A stretch of DNA of 8,772 nucleotides from an uncultured Saprospiraceae bacterium (GTDB lineage Bacteria; Bacteroidota; Bacteroidia; Chitinophagales; Saprospiraceae). A model generated the notes under the pieces. It made no database searches, was not told where the DNA came from, and saw only the letters and a program-made list of their open reading frames with translations. This document shows, piece by piece, positions 4,940 to 8,772 of the stretch (positions are counted from its first letter, which is position 1; each line of letters starts with the position of its first letter). The stretch spans positions 1 through 8,772 of the forward strand of contig CALGLS010000547.1 in NCBI GenBank assembly GCA_937959375.1, written 5' to 3'. The translations under genes and the position numbers were made by a program.

Positions 4940-7900
4940 TTATGGCACCACCGTCTTAAGTAAAACCTTCACCGCTTCTTCCAACTGCTGATCAATTCCT
5001 TTACTAACCTTTCCAGGATCATTCGGAACCTTGTAGTCTGGTTCTAACTGGCTGTTTTCCAGGTATTTACCATCTTCGCCAACCATTCCCACTTGTGGGA
5101 TTCCGAAGGTCATTCCATTTTGCAAACGTTCCCACCAAACGGCAGTACCCGTTCCAGGAACAGGCATTCCAAGTAGCTTACCGATACCCAATGCACGATA
5201 GGTGTAAGGGAACATGTGCGCATCAGAATAGTTACTTTCTGACATCACAACTAGCGATGCTTTTGTCCATTTGAATTGTGGTTCATTACCTAGTTTTTGC
5301 CCACGAGGCATGAAGGTCATGTATTGCTTACCACTAAGGAAAGTTGCCAAATCATCATGTAACCAACCACCACCATTAAATCGTGTGTCTACGATGAGTG
5401 CATCTTTACCGTGGTTCTTTCCAAGTACCTCTTCATATACGGTTCGGTAACTACGGTCGTTCATATTTCGAACGTGAACGTAGCCTACTTTTCCTCCGGA
5501 TAATTCATCTACCATCTTGCGACAGTTTTTGACCCAGCGTTGGTAGCGTAGTTCGTTTTCGTAGCCTTGCGAAATTGGTTTTACGGTTTCTTCCCAACGC
5601 TTGCCAGTGGCAGGGTCGTGTAATGCCAACAAGGTATTTTTGTCAACTTTTCGATTGAGTAAACGATAAAAATTCATGTCGGGAGTAATGGCTTCTCCGT
5701 CAATTTTTTCGATGATAACTCCAGCGGATACTTCTGACTTCTTTTTATCAAGTGGCCCCTTGTCCATGACTTCTAATATTTTTAAACCATTCCCATTGTG
5801 TGACTCATCGTAGAACAAACCGAGGCAAGCGGTACGATCGCCTTTTGGATTGTTAGAACGAGCGAAGGCACCTGTATGTGATGCATTTAGTTCACCCAAC
5901 ATTTCACTTAGCATTTCTGAAAAATCATTGTTATTGTTGATGTGTGGAATAAAACGAGCGTATTCTTTTTTGTAAAAATCCCAATCTACTTCATGCAAGT
6001 CAACTTTATAGAATTTCTTTTCAACTTGTCGCCAGATGTGTTCGAAGATGTATTCGCGTTCTTTATTTTCGTTGAGTACCATTTCAGCATCGTAGCTCAC
6101 ACCTTTTTTGCTTCCGGATTCTACATCGATTTTAGAGATCTTGCCGTTTGCCAAAACGAAAAGATTTTTTCCTTCTTTGTCGAGTATTAGATTTCTTACC
6201 CCGTTGGCACCCATTTTAGAAAGGAGCTTGGTTTCGCGTGTCCGCAAATCAGTTTTCCAAAGATCAGTTCCTTTCTCAAAGCGAGCAAGGTAGTATAGGT
6301 TTTGACCGTCTTTCGACAAAATCCCCTCTGATAATCTAGAGGAGTGAATCGTTAGACGAACTTTACGATCTTCAATACCATCGAGCTCAATTACGATTGG
6401 GTCAACTTCCTTCTCCTCTTTATCCTTTCCGTCTTTTTCCTTTTCTTTTTTGTCTTCCTTTTTTTCGTCTTTCTTCTCTTTATCCTTTTCCTCTTTTTCG
6501 ACTTCCGTTAACAATTCATAATCTTCTTTGTCCAATCGGTATTTGTCAAATGCTTCTTGCGTTAGGAATATACCGTAAGCATCGGATTCTCCACCCCAAC
6601 TTGCATCGTTCTTCATGCCGTCTCGATCTGAAAACCACATGATCATTTTGCCATCCATCATAAAACGTGGAGAGTAACTGTTGTAACCACTTTGAGTTAA
6701 GTTGATTGGTTCTTTCCCATCATGTGCATTCACTATACCGACTTGTGGAATCCACTGGTTTTCTTGATTGAATTGAACGGTAAACCATTTGCTGTCAGGA
6801 GACCATGCATAAGATTGATCGCCATCTGTGTAAGAGTAATTTTTATCACCACTCATGATTAAGCGACTCTTTTTACTTTCAAGGTTGATAACCTTTAGGG
6901 TAGTTCTTTCTTCTAAGTAGGCGACTTCTTTACCGTTAGGAGAGTAGGAGGGTTGGAAGGTTTCTTTGTCAGTTGCCACAATTACTTCCTCTTTAATTAC
7001 AGTTGCATGTGCAAAGTATTTTTCGGATTCTCGTGACAACGAACTTTGATAAATATTCCAACTACCGTTACGTTCAGAAGCATACAAAATTGATTTTCCG
7101 TCAGGACTAAAACTGATCGAACGTTCTTGTTCTGGTGTATTGGTAATACGTTTTGTGGCTCCACCTTTTACAGAAGAAACGAACACTTCACCTCGATGTG
7201 TAAACGCAACTTCTTTTCCATTTGGCGATAAAGCCAACTCTTGCGCATTTTTGACACTTACAATTTGTTCTTCATTGTATCTGGCATCTGCTACAATTTG
7301 GATGGCCACTTTTTGTGGGCTAGCCCCTTCTTTCATGGTATAGATTTCTCCATTGTAATGGAAACAAAGTAAGCCATCTTTTGATGAACTTAAATAGCGA
7401 ATCGGGTGCTTTTCAAATGTCGTTAACTGCGTCGTTTTTGTAGGATTATCGATATCCATTTTAAAAACATTGAATGAACCTTTTTCTTCACTCAAATAAT
7501 AAATGCTTTTTTGATCACTGGTGTAAACAGGGTTGCGATCTTCACCTATGAAACTACTAAGTTGGGTATATTTTTCTGTTGCAAAGTCATATTTCCATAC
7601 ATCTCTAGTTACTGAAGAAGTGTGGTGTTTGCGAAAGCTATCTTCATATCCTTTGCGATCATGAAAGATTAATTGCTTGCCATCTTTGCTGTATTTTGCA
7701 TCAATTGCTGGTGTCGTCAAAATCTGTTTTGCCATGCCACCTTTGACAGGAATTTTGTATAACTCAGACAAAACACCAGAAGGGTATTGCTGATTTGTAG
7801 CCGCGTCTGTTCGACTTGAGTGAAAGATAACATGCTGATTGTCAGGAGTAAAGTCAGATGGTATGTCTCTAGAAGAGTGAAACGTAAGACGAGTTGCGGT

Positions 7901-8200
7901 ACCACCTTTTGCTGGCATGACGTAAACATCATTGTTACCATAACGGTCAGAAGCAAAGGCAATGGATTGACCATCATGCGACCAAACTGGATGATAGTCA
8001 TGTGCATTATGTAAGGTCAAAGGAGTGGCCGCGCCACCTGCTGCTGCAACTTTATATAAGTCACCTTTGTAACTAAAAACGATTTTGGAACCATCCGGAG
8101 AAATAGCTGGATAGCGCATCCATAAAGGAGCATCACCTTGTGCTAAACAAAATGAAATAGTTCCAAGAAAAAAGATAAAGGTTAAGAGTTTCTTTTTCAT
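4940..8200 (-). CDS. Secreted tricorn-type S41 peptidase
   Basis: This is a 1086-residue protein related to tricorn protease, which degrades peptides. Here it is exported, probably to the periplasm: MKKK plus the hydrophobic stretch LLTFIFFLGTISFCLA (5-20) looks like a Sec signal cut before Gln21. I chose ATG 8200 because the in-frame ATG at 8251 would put 17 residues before this signal. Residues about 25-300 and 310-690 carry repeated beta-propeller strands, for example SPDGSKIVFS (34-43), WSHDGQSIAFASDR (73-86) and FSPDGKSILYASER (364-377). A Lys/Glu-rich linker (about 566-599) interrupts the second propeller. A helical C1-like part follows (about 705-770), then a PDZ-like part (about 790-870) and the catalytic domain (about 895-1080). 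By analogy with tricorn, the active residues are Ser774-His775 (LNASHTGA), Ser992 (NYSDAHMFPY) and Glu1048 (LENS). All are present, so it should be active. Length fits the family. It appears monocistronic. Confidence 0.94.
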   Translation of the reverse strand: MKKKLLTFIFFLGTISFCLAQGDAPLWMRYPAISPDGSKIVFSYKGDLYKVAAAGGAATPLTLHNAHDYHPVWSHDGQSIAFASDRYGNNDVYVMPAKGGTATRLTFHSSRDIPSDFTPDNQHVIFHSSRTDAATNQQYPSGVLSELYKIPVKGGMAKQILTTPAIDAKYSKDGKQLIFHDRKGYEDSFRKHHTSSVTRDVWKYDFATEKYTQLSSFIGEDRNPVYTSDQKSIYYLSEEKGSFNVFKMDIDNPTKTTQLTTFEKHPIRYLSSSKDGLLCFHYNGEIYTMKEGASPQKVAIQIVADARYNEEQIVSVKNAQELALSPNGKEVAFTHRGEVFVSSVKGGATKRITNTPEQERSISFSPDGKSILYASERNGSWNIYQSSLSRESEKYFAHATVIKEEVIVATDKETFQPSYSPNGKEVAYLEERTTLKVINLESKKSRLIMSGDKNYSYTDGDQSYAWSPDSKWFTVQFNQENQWIPQVGIVNAHDGKEPINLTQSGYNSYSPRFMMDGKMIMWFSDRDGMKNDASWGGESDAYGIFLTQEAFDKYRLDKEDYELLTEVEKEEKDKEKKDEKKEDKKEKEKDGKDKEEKEVDPIVIELDGIEDRKVRLTIHSSRLSEGILSKDGQNLYYLARFEKGTDLWKTDLRTRETKLLSKMGANGVRNLILDKEGKNLFVLANGKISKIDVESGSKKGVSYDAEMVLNENKEREYIFEHIWRQVEKKFYKVDLHEVDWDFYKKEYARFIPHINNNNDFSEMLSEMLGELNASHTGAFARSNNPKGDRTACLGLFYDESHNGNGLKILEVMDKGPLDKKKSEVSAGVIIEKIDGEAITPDMNFYRLLNRKVDKNTLLALHDPATGKRWEETVKPISQGYENELRYQRWVKNCRKMVDELSGGKVGYVHVRNMNDRSYRTVYEEVLGKNHGKDALIVDTRFNGGGWLHDDLATFLSGKQYMTFMPRGQKLGNEPQFKWTKASLVVMSESNYSDAHMFPYTYRALGIGKLLGMPVPGTGTAVWWERLQNGMTFGIPQVGMVGEDGKYLENSQLEPDYKVPNDPGKVSKGIDQQLEEAVKVLLKTVVP

Positions 8201-8303
8201 AATAGGCTGTTTTGATTTAGGAGTAGTAAATAAGTGCAGTGTTAAATACACAGTAAAGTAGGCCTTGCTAAGTGCAAATTGATTTATATACTAGAGAGGA
8301 ATC

Positions 8304-8311
8304 CAAATATA
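8304..8311 (-). promoter_or_regulatory. Possible -7 box (TATATTTG) for the peptidase gene
   Basis: On the - strand TATATTTG matches TAnnTTTG exactly and lies about 104 bases upstream of the chosen start codon. A well-placed -33 TTTG is not seen, and the sequence is AT-rich enough for chance matches. It is the best promoter candidate I found for this gene. Confidence 0.3.
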
Positions 8312-8490
8312 TTGAAAAAGTGAGAATTGGCGTAGAAACGAAGTAGTTTTAATTTACTTGATAGACCAACAACAGACTTTTAACTACTAATTTATTTCAA
8401 AATTCTTTAAACGTTTAGTGGCCTTAAAACTATTGAGTATTACTTTCGCCTTTGAACAAAATAATTATACTTTCTTTCTACCGCTTTTTT

Positions 8491-8624
8491 TAACCACAAA
8501 AGGACCAAAAGAAAACAAAAGCTCGCGACCGTATTAAGACTAAAGTGAATTGCGTTAAAACTTTTGTTCCCGTCTGGCGAGAAGACGCCAGTCTGAAAGG
8601 CCCTTTTTTTCTTTGTGATTCAAA
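8491..8624 (-). repeat. Word-array element with inner palindrome
   Basis: Read on the - strand, three tandem words, CTTTTGTTTT (8512-8521), CTTTTGGTC (8503-8511) and CTTTTGTGG (8494-8502), are followed by TTA. This is the same 10-9-9 spacing as two other sites in the window. On the + strand a weaker opposing arm may be present around 8601-8624, where a C/T-rich run leads into CTTTGTGATTC. Between them lie a second ACTTTTGTT word (8560-8568) and a hairpin CTGGCG/CGCCAG (8574-8579 and 8586-8591, six-base loop). The T-run 8604-8610 follows that hairpin on the + strand, but no + strand gene precedes it. Confidence 0.55.
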
Positions 8625-8685
8625 ATAAAAGAATACGTTTCACAAGAAAAGTGTTCAATCACCTTAGGAAGAAGAATAGCTAAGT

Positions 8686-8772
8686 TTATTTTTTATAATC
8701 TTCGTAACCTTCTTGCTCTAATCGCTTATATTTCTTAGCAACTTCAGAAGCCAACTTCTTTTTATAAGCAAG
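8686..8772 (-). CDS. C-terminal end of an unidentified protein (partial)
   Basis: Reading inward from the right edge on the - strand, 28 codons are open and end at a TAA (8686-8688). The peptide starts LAYKKKLASEVAKKYK and ends EGYEDYKK. It is rich in Lys, Glu and Tyr and looks helical, as do many bacterial C-terminal tails. The rest of the gene lies outside the window, so no family can be given. Support for a real gene is codon-like composition, same-strand orientation as the peptidase, and placement of the repeat immediately downstream of the stop, as with other genes here. Confidence 0.55.
   Translation of the reverse strand, partial: LAYKKKLASEVAKKYKRLEQEGYEDYKK

Larger units (their letters stand above)
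8201..8685. other. Intergenic stretch between two - strand genes
   Basis: No supported gene lies in this gap. The first part holds a candidate promoter for the peptidase (8304-8311). A near-consensus box on the + strand, TACTTTCG (8441-8448), has no ORF after it. The second part holds a word array and a hairpin (8491-8624), listed separately. No tRNA or known regulatory RNA is recognised. Confidence 0.5.

Noticed and set aside
8201..8251. ATG at 8251 as the start of the peptidase
   Set aside because: It would place 17 residues before a clear Sec signal peptide; ATG 8200 gives a normal one.
8574..8610. Rho-independent terminator of a known gene
   Set aside because: The T-run is on the + strand, 12 bases beyond the stem, while both neighbouring genes are on the - strand.

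Overview
The window looks like a chromosomal stretch from a member of the Bacteroidota, probably Flavobacteriales-like. The signs are a TAnnTTTG promoter box close to a start codon, A-rich start contexts without clear Shine-Dalgarno sites, moderately AT-rich coding DNA, and protein families typical of that phylum (a large tricorn-type S41 peptidase with a signal peptide, Bacteroidota-style TruA). This placement is inference; there is no rRNA or taxonomic marker to settle it.

Layout: the 3' end of truA (1-547, +); a stand-alone protein resembling the N-terminal module of McrB-type AAA+ proteins (708-1400, +); a metallo-beta-lactamase-fold hydrolase (1576-2400, -) and a DUF3010 protein (2457-2867, -), probably co-transcribed; a 466-base gap holding a long hairpin and a word array (2868-3333); a DbpA-type DEAD-box RNA helicase (3334-4659, +); a 280-base modular repeat filling the space between two convergent stop codons; a 1086-residue secreted tricorn-like peptidase (4940-8200, -); a 485-base gap with another word array; and the last 28 codons of an unidentified gene (8686-8772, -).

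The genes are mostly housekeeping (tRNA modification, RNA remodelling, proteolysis, a hydrolase) and do not form one pathway. No defence system, integrase, transposase, CRISPR array or tRNA gene is visible.

The unexpected content is between the genes. The 100-base-plus gaps, apart from the promoter-only upstream stretches, carry intergenic repeats built to a common plan: short words of 8-10 bases repeated in tandem, a terminal word followed by TT, and in the best cases two inverted arms around a core. The element after truA and the one after the helicase have quite different arms but share core words (CTAACGTG, GCTCCGCAT, TCGCGT). Three other sites follow a 10-9-9 word spacing although the words differ. 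This is the main candidate for something under-described: a family of intergenic elements in which architecture is conserved and arm sequence is not. A separate hairpin at 2895-3000 has two wobble pairs that form only if the + strand is transcribed, which suggests a structured RNA.
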